Below are positions 1-10,792 of a stretch of DNA of 64,000 nucleotides, piece after piece. The stretch is taken from positions 63,171,548-63,235,547 of the forward strand of contig NC_087064.1 of NCBI RefSeq assembly GCF_963678635.1, given 5' to 3'. Every line of letters starts with the position of its first letter. Position 1 is the first letter of the stretch. This stretch comes from Symsagittifera roscoffensis (taxonomy: Eukaryota; Xenacoelomorpha; Acoela; Convolutidae). The notes under the pieces are model-generated. The model did no database searches and was not told where the DNA came from. It worked only from the letters and a program-made list of their open reading frames with translations. Position numbers and translations under genes: made by a program.

Positions 1-1
1 A

Positions 2-3000
2 GAAGTCTGGACAGTAGTTCAGAGCTATGGGACCCAGTCCATTTTGAAAACAGGTCTCAACCGACCGTTGATGCGGGAAGTCCTTGACAAGCTTGATGAG
101 TGTGAAGGGAGATTGAGTGAGTTGTTGATTGACTCAGCCACTGATGAGAGTGAAGCGAACTCTCCCATCAAGATGACACCGCAGGACGATAGAGGAGAGG
201 TGGTGTATCTGTCAAGAATCAGGAAAGGAACGATGCGGTCGAAATTGGTGATTGATAAAATCAACGAGATGAAAATGAAGTTAGGCAGCAGAGTGATGCC
301 GAGGAGAGTAGGAAAGACGAAGGTGGATTCAGAGATATCCATGAAAGCTGTCAATTCAGCGAAACGAAAACGAGTCGAAGAAGCCATGGATTTGGGACAA
401 GGTGATTATCAATTACCTGGCACGAACAGAATGTTAACCGATGTAGCGATGGGGCCACTCATTCTCATGGCAGGGATAAAGTCAACAGGTTACAAATCCA
501 CTCTGACTGGAGCAACCTTAGAAATGGAAATACTCAGCCAATGTGGAGAGAGCACAGTGAAAGATTTTAAGCCATCTCCCATGAATCACGGAAAGGGAAG
601 TGTCGCAGGACAACTAGTACCAGTAGAATATAACCGACTAACAGTGTCGGAGACTGTGTCGATAGATGAACCAGCCGGTGGATACATGGAGATGTTAGAA
701 TACCGAAACTCGGCTAGAAGGTATGTGATGGCCCTGGAAGACGAAAAGGCCATGGAAGGTTATCTGGAGACAATGTTGCGAGCACCACCCTCAAGCAGAA
801 GGCGTACGGGACTCTAGCGTCGTCTGAGATACAGGCAGAAACGATGGAGCAGTTAGTGAGCCTTCCATGGAAAGCAGTGGTGTTACGGTACTTCGAAGAA
901 TAAATGAGGACTGCGCCAAGAATACACGCTCTCATGGCAGTACCTTACGTGAGAAACGAGTTACAACTGAGGTTTGCCTGGTGCATGATGGGACTGACTC
1001 GCGAAGAATATGATTCAGAAGAAAGGAAGAGGTCAAAAGAAGAGAAGGTTTTCCTTATGACGAACCTGAGGGATCTGATAATCCGAGGGGGAGCAGCGGT
1101 AGCGTGTGCGAAGCGGAGAGACGCTCTCTGTTTCATTCGATTCATGTTAGAGCAGATTTCAGTACCTGCATTGAACACCTGTGTCAAGATGCTGAAGGAG
1201 GGCGATGAGCGAGCGAAAGCCTTACTCTTGCTAGCACCGCTGGATATGCAGCAAAGCAAACCGATGAGGGTGAATATGAAAGAACCCGAGGAGTTAGAGC
1301 CCATGAGAAAGATAGACGAAATCAGGAGACTTTCAAACAAGGAGCTGAGACTCACTAAAGAGTCTATGGGGGCACTGCCGAAATCCAGTGAGTACTGTGG
1401 ACCGATCAAGAAGAAGTCGTACAGCTACGTATCCGGAATCATAGGGATAGCGTACAACCCTTTCCTGAGTGAAAACACACGCGATTGCTTCTTCGATTAT
1501 GAGCAGGCAGTGTTGCTAAGATTCTGGACGTCGAGATTTGTAACAATTAAGAGCGCTACCAATCCTCAGATCAAATTGGGACTGGTCTTGGAAGAAGAGG
1601 TGACTGCACCTTCCGTACCAAAATCCGACAAAAGAGTGGAGTTTGGGTTGGGATTCTCAGATGAATTTATGCTTGATGCTTGATACGAGCTTGATGGTAG
1701 TGTGGGAATTGATGAGGCCATTATGGTGTCCTAGTCCCAACGCTGACTCGATATTACGGGCGACACAAGACGTGCAGAGGGAGCTGAATGCAGATTGTAA
1801 CCTGCGTGACCTGAACATCATATATAATGTGATGATAACAGCCTCTAGGAGCAACGGGGAAGATAAAGTGGAGTTGCCCGGCTGGGGACCAGAAGACTGG
1901 GTCAAACCTGGTAGCTGTCTGGCGGAAGTCTGTGGACTAAAGGGTCACGTTTGTGGAGGTCTGGACTGCGTTAAGACCCTAGAGAGACAACACAAGCAAC
2001 TGACGATACTGTTTGGGAATGTCACGATGAAAGCAAGGACGGAAATGGAACTGATCGCAGATTGCCATGGAGGAACCGAGGTGAATCTAGTGACTGCACT
2101 AGGATTCTACAGCATGTTGGGTTCCTTAGAGTCACTATTGAATCTAGAACAGAAACATGAGATGGTCACAGCCATCTGTGTAGAAGTATTCCCAGGAGTT
2201 CTGCAAACCGAGCAGAAACACATAGGAAAATGGAGGGAAGCGATCGAGGCGGAAATGAACATCAGACACAGTGAGACTTGTTGTAGACCATCAGGAGCAC
2301 GATATTTGGTGGGCTCGACATTGGCTCCAATGTGCAAGAGCAGATACCCGGTGCATTTTGTAGCTGTGGATGTAAAGAGTACGAGAACGATCGTGGATCA
2401 AGCCATCTCAGTGCCAAAGTGTGTGAGACTAACGAGAATGTCCGAAAAATCTTACGAGTTGCTATGTAAGATGTTCTCAGCAGTTCCAGAGAGAGCAAAG
2501 GAGGAGTTGGAATCGATAATGAGAAGGAAGTTCATGGGATACGTGAGTGGGAACTTCAGTGATTTTGAGAGACAGAAACAGAGAGAATCAACTGTTACAG
2601 ATTACAATACAGTAGACGAGAATGATGAAGTCCGACGAGTGATGATGAAAGTGGAACCATTACTGGAAGCTTCGGGAAAACGCAATTGGAGGAGCATCAT
2701 GTTGACACATGACGAGTTTCCCTGCCACTGCCTGCTGCAGACCTGGTGGTATCCCAAGCGTAGTAATCTGGTGTTGATCTGGGACTCTGGAGAGCTGCTC
2801 TCCATGGGTTTACCAGACTCATCACAGCCCATAACAATAGTGATAGTGGGAGTTATGATGGCGATACGATGGCTGGAAGCTCATGTAAGAGAGAACAATA
2901 GACAGGAAGCGCCACAGAGAGAACAGTTGCGGAAATTGGATTGTCTGAAAGATTTAGATCTTTTTGAGACAATGTGCAACATTCTAAACATTCCGATGGA

Positions 3001-3469
3001 AGTGAAGAACATATGGGCAAGAAGACGATTGATGCCATGGTTCAGAGCTAACATGACTGCATGGTTGTACGAATATGCTAAGAAGCATATGTCGAAGCAC
3101 GGCAGAGTGTGCAGTGAATATCAGCTGGACATTGGAGCAGGAGCTTTCAAGCGAGCCTCCGTGACTCATCGGAAAGCAGTGACCACCGCTGTAAAGAGAA
3201 TTTCCAGGACGAGTGAACGTAGTGGAAAGGAGAAGGAAGAGATGTTGAAGGAAGATTTGGAGAGAAACGTGACGTTGTGTCTCCACAACAGCTTCTGCCG
3301 AAACAGAGAATCTAACGTGGATCCCCTACCTTGTTGCAAACAGAGGGTAGAAGAGCAGAAGTGTTGGATGACTGCTTCCAACAGCGTCAGGATAGCTAAC
3401 GATGTGTTGCAAGACACAGAAACTGAAAGTGCAGAGTCAGTATCACAGGAGGAAGAGATGGAACACTAG
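2..3469 (+). pseudogene. Long unrecognised ORF, probably retroelement-encoded, broken and open at left edge
   Basis: The reading frame is open from base 2, so the gene starts outside the window. It runs to 817 in one frame, shifts near 800 to a second frame that has a TAA at 901-903 and runs on to 1683, then returns to the first frame near 1645-1665 and ends with TAG at 3467-3469. Joined, it would exceed 1,100 residues. It is rich in Met, Glu, Arg and Lys. Cysteine clusters lie around 1920-1970 and 2278-2290, and a hydrophobic patch (ITIVIVGVMMAI) around 2830-2865 sits between charged segments. I recognise no family. GC content is clearly higher than in the flanks, which supports real coding descent. 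A purine-rich tract and a large LTR-like palindrome follow directly, suggesting it is the last ORF of an LTR retroelement. An envelope glycoprotein is possible, but no signal peptide or clear membrane anchor is visible. Confidence 0.5.
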
Positions 3470-3473
3470 ATGC

Positions 3474-3565
3474 AAAAAGAAGGAAAATTAGAAGAATTTA
3501 GAAGTTTTAGAACTTCTAAACGACGAAAAAAGAAGAAAACAAAGAAGTGACGAAGAAGTAGAAAT
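3474..3565 (+). promoter_or_regulatory. Purine-rich tract, candidate polypurine tract
   Basis: Just after the stop codon the + strand is strongly A/G-rich for about 90 bases (for example CGACGAAAAAAGAAGAAAAC). This is where an LTR retroelement would carry its plus-strand primer next to the 3' LTR. No LTR boundary could be fixed. The following ~300 bases up to the palindrome hold no gene. Confidence 0.3.
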
Positions 3566-3867
3566 TAAAACTCAGAATTGTTTTGTGTGTGTGAAAAAAT
3601 TCAAGTGAGAAACTAAGCAACCACAGAGTTTCTTAGTTTTAATATTCAGGACAATATCAAGCAAGATTTCCGAAGGAAAGAAGCGTAGTAGGATAATTTT
3701 AGCTTGTTGGTTGGCAGGACTGTCCTGCAAATCAACATCTTTTAAAAATCTAGGAGAAAAAAATTTTAATCAGGGCATTGACATTGGAAGTCAGAAAAGA
3801 TGTTTTTATCTTGGGTCATATGCTCAATGTGCAGGTTAATGAAAGAATTTAAAGGCTATAGTGATGT

Positions 3868-4727
3868 AATATGATGCCATTTATATTCTGCAGTGAGTTG
3901 ATATGACGCGGATAAAAGTGATTTCGTGCATTTTGTAAAGTCTGTTAGATGACACTGTACCTATTTTACGAACATTGCGAGGTTCAATGAGGACATTGAC
4001 CGGACTGTCCGGGGAGTATGTGACATTCGACCAGAATGGACCAAAATGCAAATTCAGCAGATTCGGAATTTTAGCAGCGAACCTTCCGAATTGACGGTTT
4101 TAAGCGATTAACAACGTTATTGGGACGATTAGTCAAACGGTGAAGGTCAAGATATTCTGGTATTTTAAAATTTTAAATATTCGAAGTATGACGTCATATC
4201 TCTGAGAAACGTCAGAAACGGCCATTTTTGATAGAAAACCGGAGGAAAACACAACAACATTAGTTGCGATAGCGATAACAACAAGAATTGTGGTTAAAAA
4301 ACAACAACAAATTGCAGAAGTAGCAGAGACCATTCCGAGTTGCAACTATTGTGTGGCTACAATAGTTGCAAGGCCGTTGCAAACAACGGTGAAGGGTGGA
4401 AGACAGCCTTCCGGAAGGAAGATAGGAGCCTTATTTCCCCGGATTCAGGAATCCGGAGGGGTCTCGGGACTGGAACTTTTATTAACTTATATTAACTTTT
4501 AGCTTCCCTATTATGTTCTGATTTAAAAATAATTAACATCTGAATTCTTTCTGCTAAGATGAGAAGCTAGGAGTTGGGGGGAAAGGGTTGATCCATCTTC
4601 GATGGAGATGATGATTTTTATCTACTGAACAAAAACAATAATAATTCAATAAATAGCAGTAGCCCTGATTTTAGGAGTGACCTCGTGGTCTGGGGATATT
4701 GAGACCCAGCCATGAGCTCACTATTTC
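3868..4727 (+). repeat. Left arm of ~2 kb palindrome (LTR-like)
   Basis: This arm matches the reverse complement of 4963-5852. Shared landmarks are CAGTGAGTTGATATGAC, TGAGGACATTGACCGG, the segment around GGAATCCGGAGGGGTCTCGG, a short hairpin ATCCATCTTCGATGGA, and GACCTCGTGGTCTGGGGATA. Identity is high near the centre and lower at the outer edge. The 235-base spacer (4728-4962) has no match of its own. Short ORFs on either strand here are mirrored between arms and are not genes. Confidence 0.85.
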
Positions 4728-4962
4728 TGGATAAAATCTAGTTAATTTTAGTTATTTGACCGCAGCCGAAAGCAGTAACGTTTTTGTCGACCCGATGTTA
4801 GAAAGACCACCGAAAGTACTGGCTTGGTAGAGACGGTTAAAAGCATGTAAAGCTCTTTTTAGACGTTGGCCAGTCGTCTTAGGGCTTAGTTTTATTTTCC
4901 GTCGATATGTATCTTCCGGGCGAATGTTACATACTTAACTCAATTATATACAAAAAAAGTAA

Positions 4963-5852
4963 GCTCATGGCTGGGTCTCAGTATCCCCAGACCACGAGGT
5001 CACTCCTAAAAACAGGGCTACTACTTGGGCTACTTCTTATTTACTATATTACTATTGTTTTAGCTCAGTAGATAAAAATCATCATCTCCATCGAAGATGG
5101 ATCAACCCTTTCCCTCAACTCCTAGCTTTTCATAATCTGAAAACGAATTTGGATGTTATTATTTCAATTCAGGACATCTCTAGGAAGCTAAAAGTTTGTT
5201 AAAATAATGTTTAAGTTCTCTCCCGAGACCCCTCCGGATTCTGGAATCCAGAAAATTAACGTCCTTATTTCTTTCCAGAAGGCTGGGCACCTCGTCCCGA
5301 CACCCTTCCTGGTTCTCGGGAATTGCTTTGCAACGATTGTAACCGCACAATCGTTACTACTCGGAATGGTGGTGGGTCACAAAAATCTTCTTATCGTTCG
5401 TAGTTCTCGTCTGACTCTTCTCTGTCTAATTTTTACGTTGTTCTCTCTGAGAAACTTGTTGTTGTTGTGTTTCGCCGTTTCAGTTGGTGCGAAATCTCAA
5501 GGTCGTGACGTGTCTTTATTTCGAAGCGAATTTTTTAAAATTAACACGAAACTCCAAATTAACCCTTCCGAGTTTGTCAAAATGAACGATTAAGACCTCT
5601 AATTGATTAAAACCATCAATCTTCTCGGTCAGATTCATAAATAAAATTTCGAATTCAAACTTGCACTTTGACACATTCTGGTCGAACGTCACATACTCCC
5701 CAGACAACCCGGTCAATGTCCTCATTGAGTCTCGTAGTCTTCATCAAAATGGTACAGTGCCATCGAACAGAATTTACAAAAAGCATGATATCATTTTTAC
5801 CCACGTCATATCGACTCACTGCAAAATACAAATGGCATCAAACTACACTTTT
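4963..5852 (-). repeat. Right arm of ~2 kb palindrome (LTR-like)
   Basis: Inverted partner of 3868-4727. The match fades beyond about 5852, where the sequence becomes unrelated AT-rich DNA up to the Penelope-like element. The pair could be two LTRs of related elements in opposite orientation, or a foldback-type transposon. A diverged relative of the central part, in left-arm orientation, lies at 22915-23270. Confidence 0.85.
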
Positions 5853-6170
5853 ATAGAAATTTTTGCAAAAAGTAAATTTCAAACATTTTCGCAACTATGT
5901 GCATCGTCAGCATTTTTACGATAAACTAATCTAAAACACGATAAAACATCAATTTACCATTGTTTTTTACAATACTTCACATACAATTTGGTTCTAAACC
6001 ATCATGTTAAAAAATTTGCCAATCACAGTTGACCTCTAAATTACTATTAAGATCAAAATACTTTTAAACTTTAAATTAATCAAACATTTTAAAATATTAT
6101 TTGTCTGGAAGTTTCTGAGTCATAATTTCGAGTTAGACATGTACATTTTAAAAAAATATATATTTTGGGA

Positions 6171-7560
6171 CTAAACTTTCAGTGTTAACTCCCTGCTCCT
6201 AAACTCATCGCGCGTGTTCAAGCCCGGTTTCTCTTTCCTGATATGTATTGCCTCAAGTGTTAACAATTTTGTTTGGTTGTTTGACCTATCTTTAGTTTCC
6301 CAACTAAGATCTGCGCTATTTCCCTCAAGTTGGCATTGCTGAAGGTGGAGGCCTACCGGTGAGTCTGCTTTCTTATGTTCCTCAATTCTAGTGGTCAAAT
6401 GTCGAACAGTTTGTCCGGCATAGGTGGAAGTGCATCTACTACATGACAGTTTATAAACCACTCTTGACTTGAGGGCATTGGGGGCTTCACATCCTTTGGT
6501 GATTGAATTGACAAACACCTCTCACTATCCAGGGGCTTGCCTTTACCCTCGATGATCTTGCACAAGGCGTCTAAAGCCACCTTTGCGGACCAATTTTCAG
6601 GGTACTGATTTGTCAGCCATTGCGCCCTATTAGTTTCCATAGCCTTATCAAATTACTGTGTACAGTGCCTTGGATAACAACACGCTTATACTGAGTTGGG
6701 GCGCAGCTTCTATAGTTCAGTATAGTCCCTGCGATACATTTAGGTTCAAATCCAGGAACGGCAAACTCCCCTCCGAATAAGTTTTCTCTAGAGTGAACTG
6801 CAGATTTGGATGAAGAGAATTGGCGGCATCGAGAAGACAACTCGGCTCCCCTCTGACTGTTCTAAAAATGTCATCCACATACCTGAGGAACAATTTCACC
6901 TGGGAGTATCCTTCTGCTTGTTCTTAGCTCGGCAGCAGCTTTCACAACACCAGACTATCTCGATTAATGATGCGTATACGTCATCGGATATTTTTCCGCA
7001 TTTTAGATGATACCAGTTTCGGCAACTCTCGCATTCAACCCCCTTTGATCTATATGTGACTTTCCTGCTGCGACTTTCCTTCCTGCTGTTTCTCTGTTCC
7101 CGCCGGTATTTCTTGTCTTAGAGCAAACTTGTACTCTTTCAGCCATAAGTTCGCCAGAATTACAGCGAGGGAAATCAACCTGTACATACCATGAATCATT
7201 ACACTGAAAATATACTTTGCTGACCGCCATATTCAAAAGCCGTTTCATGGTTGCTCTTTGAATTTCAGGAGGAGACTCCTGGCTGTACAGCTTCTGTAAA
7301 ACAATTTCAATTGCCTCCTGCAGGGGAACGTTGGTGTACAGACATTTCACATCAAGAGATATTAGGGTTTCATCCGGATCTAGAGCAATAATTTCAATTG
7401 TTTCTCTTACCCCTTTAGTATTGGTTTCTATTTTGGCTCCATCGAATTTGCAAACATTTTGTTGAGATTCTCATACGAGTTGCCTGGAAGTGATAGTACT
7501 GGTCGTAGGGGTGTCTCAGCCTTGTTTACCTTAGCTAAACAATACAAACGGGCGGGTTGC
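6171..7560 (-). mobile_element. Penelope-like element fragment (RT + GIY-YIG endonuclease), degenerate
   Basis: Reading right to left, the translation begins with RLYCLAKVNK (an early RT motif) near 7540, then LDVKCLYTNVP near 7345, then the catalytic motif RYVDDIF near 6880, and finally a GIY-YIG endonuclease at 6518-6171 with VVYKLSCSRC and YAGQTVRHLTTRIEEH. This RT plus GIY-YIG arrangement is the hallmark of Penelope-like elements. The frame changes at least four times and has in-frame stops (for example after NSMEPK near 7440), so it is inactive. Everything upstream of the first RT motif is missing: a 5' truncation, as expected from target-primed reverse transcription. It abuts the 3' end of the SGNH ORF at about 7634, so it may have inserted there. 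Bases 5853-6170 on its 3' side look like untranslated DNA. Confidence 0.85.
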
Positions 7561-7633
7561 CCCCGTGTTGACCTCATCTTAGAATATAACTAATCACTTA
7601 TCTCGTCTCTTTTGTTCTTATCCTCATGGCATC

Positions 7634-9793
7634 TCATGGCATATCATGGCATCTGCTGCAAATCTCACCGTCTGAAGGTTCAATTTCATCAAGTCCTGTT
7701 TGTAGATATGCCAGGGAGAAGGTATGGGCCTCGACCACATCAAAGAGCTCATGTCTGGTCATCGCTCCTCTCGGCTGGTACTCGTTGTCTCTGATCTTGT
7801 CTCTGATCTCGAGGTGCTTGTCGTCTCCGCGGTTGGATTGACAGGTCCTAATCTTCGTCTTGGATGAATGGTTCTCCTTATTGGCGCTTCTCCCAATCGA
7901 TCCTGTACATCTGTCTTTTGCCCTGGCTCGCTAGAGCTTTGCGGCCTATAGGTCACGGCTGGGGCCGTTCCCAGATGTGTTTCTAATTTAGGGGGCACAT
8001 AGGTTGAAATTGCCGGCTCGTTCGTTGTTTCTTCCTTCTCTAGCACTCCCGTGTCAAAGAGCTCGCTTTCCATTTTATCCAGTTGCTCCTGGAAGACTCG
8101 GTTCATCTTGACTTTTCCTTCGATACTATCAAAGTCAATCTCATCAGTGGTTAGTCTGGCCTGATCCATAGCTCTCAGCTAGTGTTCAATGTCCATTAGG
8201 ATCATCCGTCCAGCATTGCGACTTGCCAGAATTCTCAGTATGTTGTTCCACCTGATGACTCCTTCATTATGTCTTCTTCCTGCTGATGTCAACGTTTTCG
8301 TGCTCATTGGTACGGTGCAGACGGTCAGTACCGTGCACTTGAATTTCTGACAGAGAGTATTGAATAGGCACACCATCATCGACTCCCATTGTGCCTCTTC
8401 CTCATCTGAGCCGCTAGACACTATATGGATCATTATGTTAGGGATCCTCCATGGGTTCATCAGCTCCACCATTCGAAATTGCTGGGCAATCGTTGCACCT
8501 CCAAAGGCCATCTCCGTAGTGATCCAGGAAGTCCTCAAGTTCTGGAGTATTCTCACCAAGCTGTCACCCAGTATCAGATGTGATGTCCCAAGTGGCGGTT
8601 GCTGCAGGTTTACTGCTGGGCTCCAATCGATCGATTGAAGCAGGCTCGCGGCCGTGTCCGGAACTCCTGTGAAGTTATTCTTCACCTGGTTGTTCTTTTG
8701 CACGTCAATCATTCGGGGCACTTTCTTCATCGGCATTTCTCATATCTTCTTGGCTGGGACCTTAGAGCTCTTTGTTGGCTACGTTGTATCACTAACTCCC
8801 GTTCTCGTCATCGTCTCTTGGGAGAGTTTTGTACTCTGCCCTTATCATCTTTTGTTCCATAGGGTGCAGTCACCCCAGAACCTGGCGCTATCCTATTAGC
8901 GACCAATCGTCCAGCTGTTTCTATCAATTTTCTCACTGTTTGCTCCACGACTGGGTCACCTAGGGTGTCACTCGGACCGGAATTGTTACACTCCCTGTCG
9001 TAGTTGGGGGTCGCACCTTCGTTGTCTGACTTAGTTCGCGAGACGTCAGGAGCTGCAACGGGGACTGCCGACGAGGAACATTCCTTGCAGGTATCACTTT
9101 TTCTACTGCCGTCGTCAACGCCAGCCGTTCCGATTGCTCTTTATATTCCTGCCTCAAGCGTTCTATTTCTTGACCCTGTTTCTTATGGCAATCTTCAAAC
9201 TGTCTTTTCCACATGTCTCTGTCGTCTTCTGTACTGAGCATGGTTTTGGTCATTTCATCCAGCTCCTTTCTGACCTTCTCCAGTTCTTCCAACGTTCCGT
9301 TGAGGTCTTGCATGGTCTCGTTCGTCTGAACTTCTTCTTCTACTCTCGCCCTCTTTGGTGGCACAGCTGCTCTCAATTGTGAACTAGACGAGGCAGGCTC
9401 GCTGTTCATCTCCTGATGCATTCCTCTCAGACCAGGCCTAGGCTTGGTTGGCAGAGGCATCTCACCTGGTTGGTAGGTCCTGGAACCTCCCAATCCAGGC
9501 TCGTTCGGCAAGTCACTTCCTGAGAGATCCCCGTTTCTCCACCTCATTACCCTCATGTCCGGGCGATCTAGTACTCCTCTTTCTCCATATGCTGCCACCA
9601 ATAAGACTTCCGTGGGGCGGTCCCCACGGTTATCATGCCCCAAGATGTTTATTAAGGCGGCCAGCGACATGACTACCTCTGGGTCCTCCAGAGCGAAGTC
9701 TCGATCCATCAGCCGACGATAGATCACATCTATCATCGGCTCGACGTACGCCTCTGCCAGGTCTATCAACCCGTTCAAGTCGAAACTTTCCAT
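7634..9793 (-). pseudogene. Retroelement accessory ORF: coiled-coil region plus SGNH/GDSL hydrolase domain
   Basis: It starts at an ATG at 9793 (MESFDLNGLIDLAEAYVEP). A helical N-terminus is followed by a coiled coil (around 9400-9100). After frameshifts near 8960 and 8800 comes an SGNH domain at about 8600-8100. Block I is SHLILGDSLVRIL, with the GDSL serine. A GG pair (AFGGATI) fits block II. The block III region reads IHIVSSGSDEE instead of the usual GxND. The last block reads TTDEIDFDS where DxxH is expected, so the catalytic His is replaced by Asp. One in-frame TAG lies at about 8177. Reading continues in shifted frame to a TGA at 7634-7636. SGNH domains are esterase-type hydrolases and occur as accessory domains in some retroelements. 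This copy is probably dead. It lies on the same strand just after the macro-domain ORF and the gypsy-type pol, so it may be a late ORF of that element, or the gag-like ORF of a related one. Confidence 0.7.
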
Positions 9794-10152
9794 CTTCTTC
9801 TAGATTCGATTCTGTTTTCAGTTTGATCAATTGGAATAAGGTGAATAATTAAACGATCAATCAGGATCTAGAAAAAAGACCCCGAATCTCACATTTGTCA
9901 GCGTCATTCTAATTTTGTATTAAGACTTATTTAAAACAGTCAGATAAAAAGATTTTGATCATAAAATATATTAGAATCAGTTTATTGCTAAAATTTTGGA
10001 TTTCGACCTAAACTTTGGATCTATTCCTAACATCGTCATTCGGTTATTCATGGTCACTAATCCCTCCTTACCCAGGACTAACATAACACATAACACATAA
10101 CATATCACACACAACACACTTAGTACGACACCTTCCTGCATGCAACCTATAC
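9794..10152. other. Gene-less gap between macro-domain ORF and SGNH ORF
   Basis: AT-rich, with no coding signal on either strand. A short ACATAACACATAAC-type simple repeat lies near 10080-10120. On the - strand it would be the leader of the SGNH ORF. Confidence 0.5.
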
Positions 10153-10740
10153 TCAGCCTATACTCAAATAATATTTCTTATGTAAGTATACTAGTATGTT
10201 AGTGTCAGAAAAGATCCTATCAGTGCATACAGCTCCCGTGGATGCAGTCGTCCTCGGTTTGGGTCATATATTGGAAGCGAGAGCTCCTTCACCTCCCTCT
10301 CCACCAGGAAGTCTCTCAGTCTCTTCAAGGACAAGACTAGATTTTCCGGGTCCACATGCTGCTTCTCCGTCGATATCGTCACCAAGAAGCCTAGATACTT
10401 TACCGGTATCTGCGACGCCGCCGGAGGCAAGGCTGCTACGCCTCCTATTCCTGGTCTTTGCTTCCAAAGGAATTCTACGTTTTAGTATTCTCTCTTAAAA
10501 TCCGCTGCTAACGCTGTCTTAAAACTCATGTCCGCTGTGATCGCTATCGCACATATTCTATTTGTTAGTATAAACTCGCTATCTGTCAATATTATGCAAC
10601 TTGAGTACTCATTTGGCAAGTTAAAGTATGACACGACTACTATCCCTATGTCTGGTCTCTCAGGGTCCTCGCCTATCTCTGCCTCTAGATCACCTGTCTC
10701 TCTTGCTATTCTTAATTTTTTATTAACAATTTTTCAGTTT
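10153..10740 (-). pseudogene. Macro-domain-like ORF downstream of gypsy-type pol
   Basis: The translation reads FNLPNEYSSCIILTDSEF, then ICAIAITADMSFKTALAADF, an in-frame TAA at 10484-10482, then WKQRPGIGGVAALPP, KYLGFLVT, LKRLRDFLVEREVKELSLP and YDPNRGRLHPRELYALI. A one-base shift near 10215 continues as DTNILVYLHKKYYLSIG and ends at TGA 10155-10153. The order of a 'cAI..aDM.fk.alA.dFk' helix, a Gly-rich GIGGVA stretch, a KYLGFLVT strand and a late 'ikelslP..d..rG.L...el..li' segment matches the Poa1p-like branch of ADP-ribose-binding macro domains. Such domains bind or remove ADP-ribose. The start is unclear because a stop sits just upstream. It follows the integrase C-terminus on the same strand. 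The macro assignment rests on pattern reading only. Confidence 0.6.
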
Positions 10741-10792
10741 GGGTAAGTCCTAACCCCACTCCCCGGACAAAAAAATCCATCGACGTCCCCAT

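Noticed and set aside
2-3469. Reading the long + strand ORF as an envelope glycoprotein
   Set aside because: No signal peptide, no convincing membrane anchor and no fusion motif seen; left as unrecognised.
5207-5593. 128-codon + strand ORF with hydrophobic stretches
   Set aside because: It lies inside the palindrome's right arm, and the mirrored left arm does not keep the frame open.
9840-10190. 3' LTR of the gypsy-type element
   Set aside because: Comparison by eye with 19.6-20.3 kb gave no convincing match.
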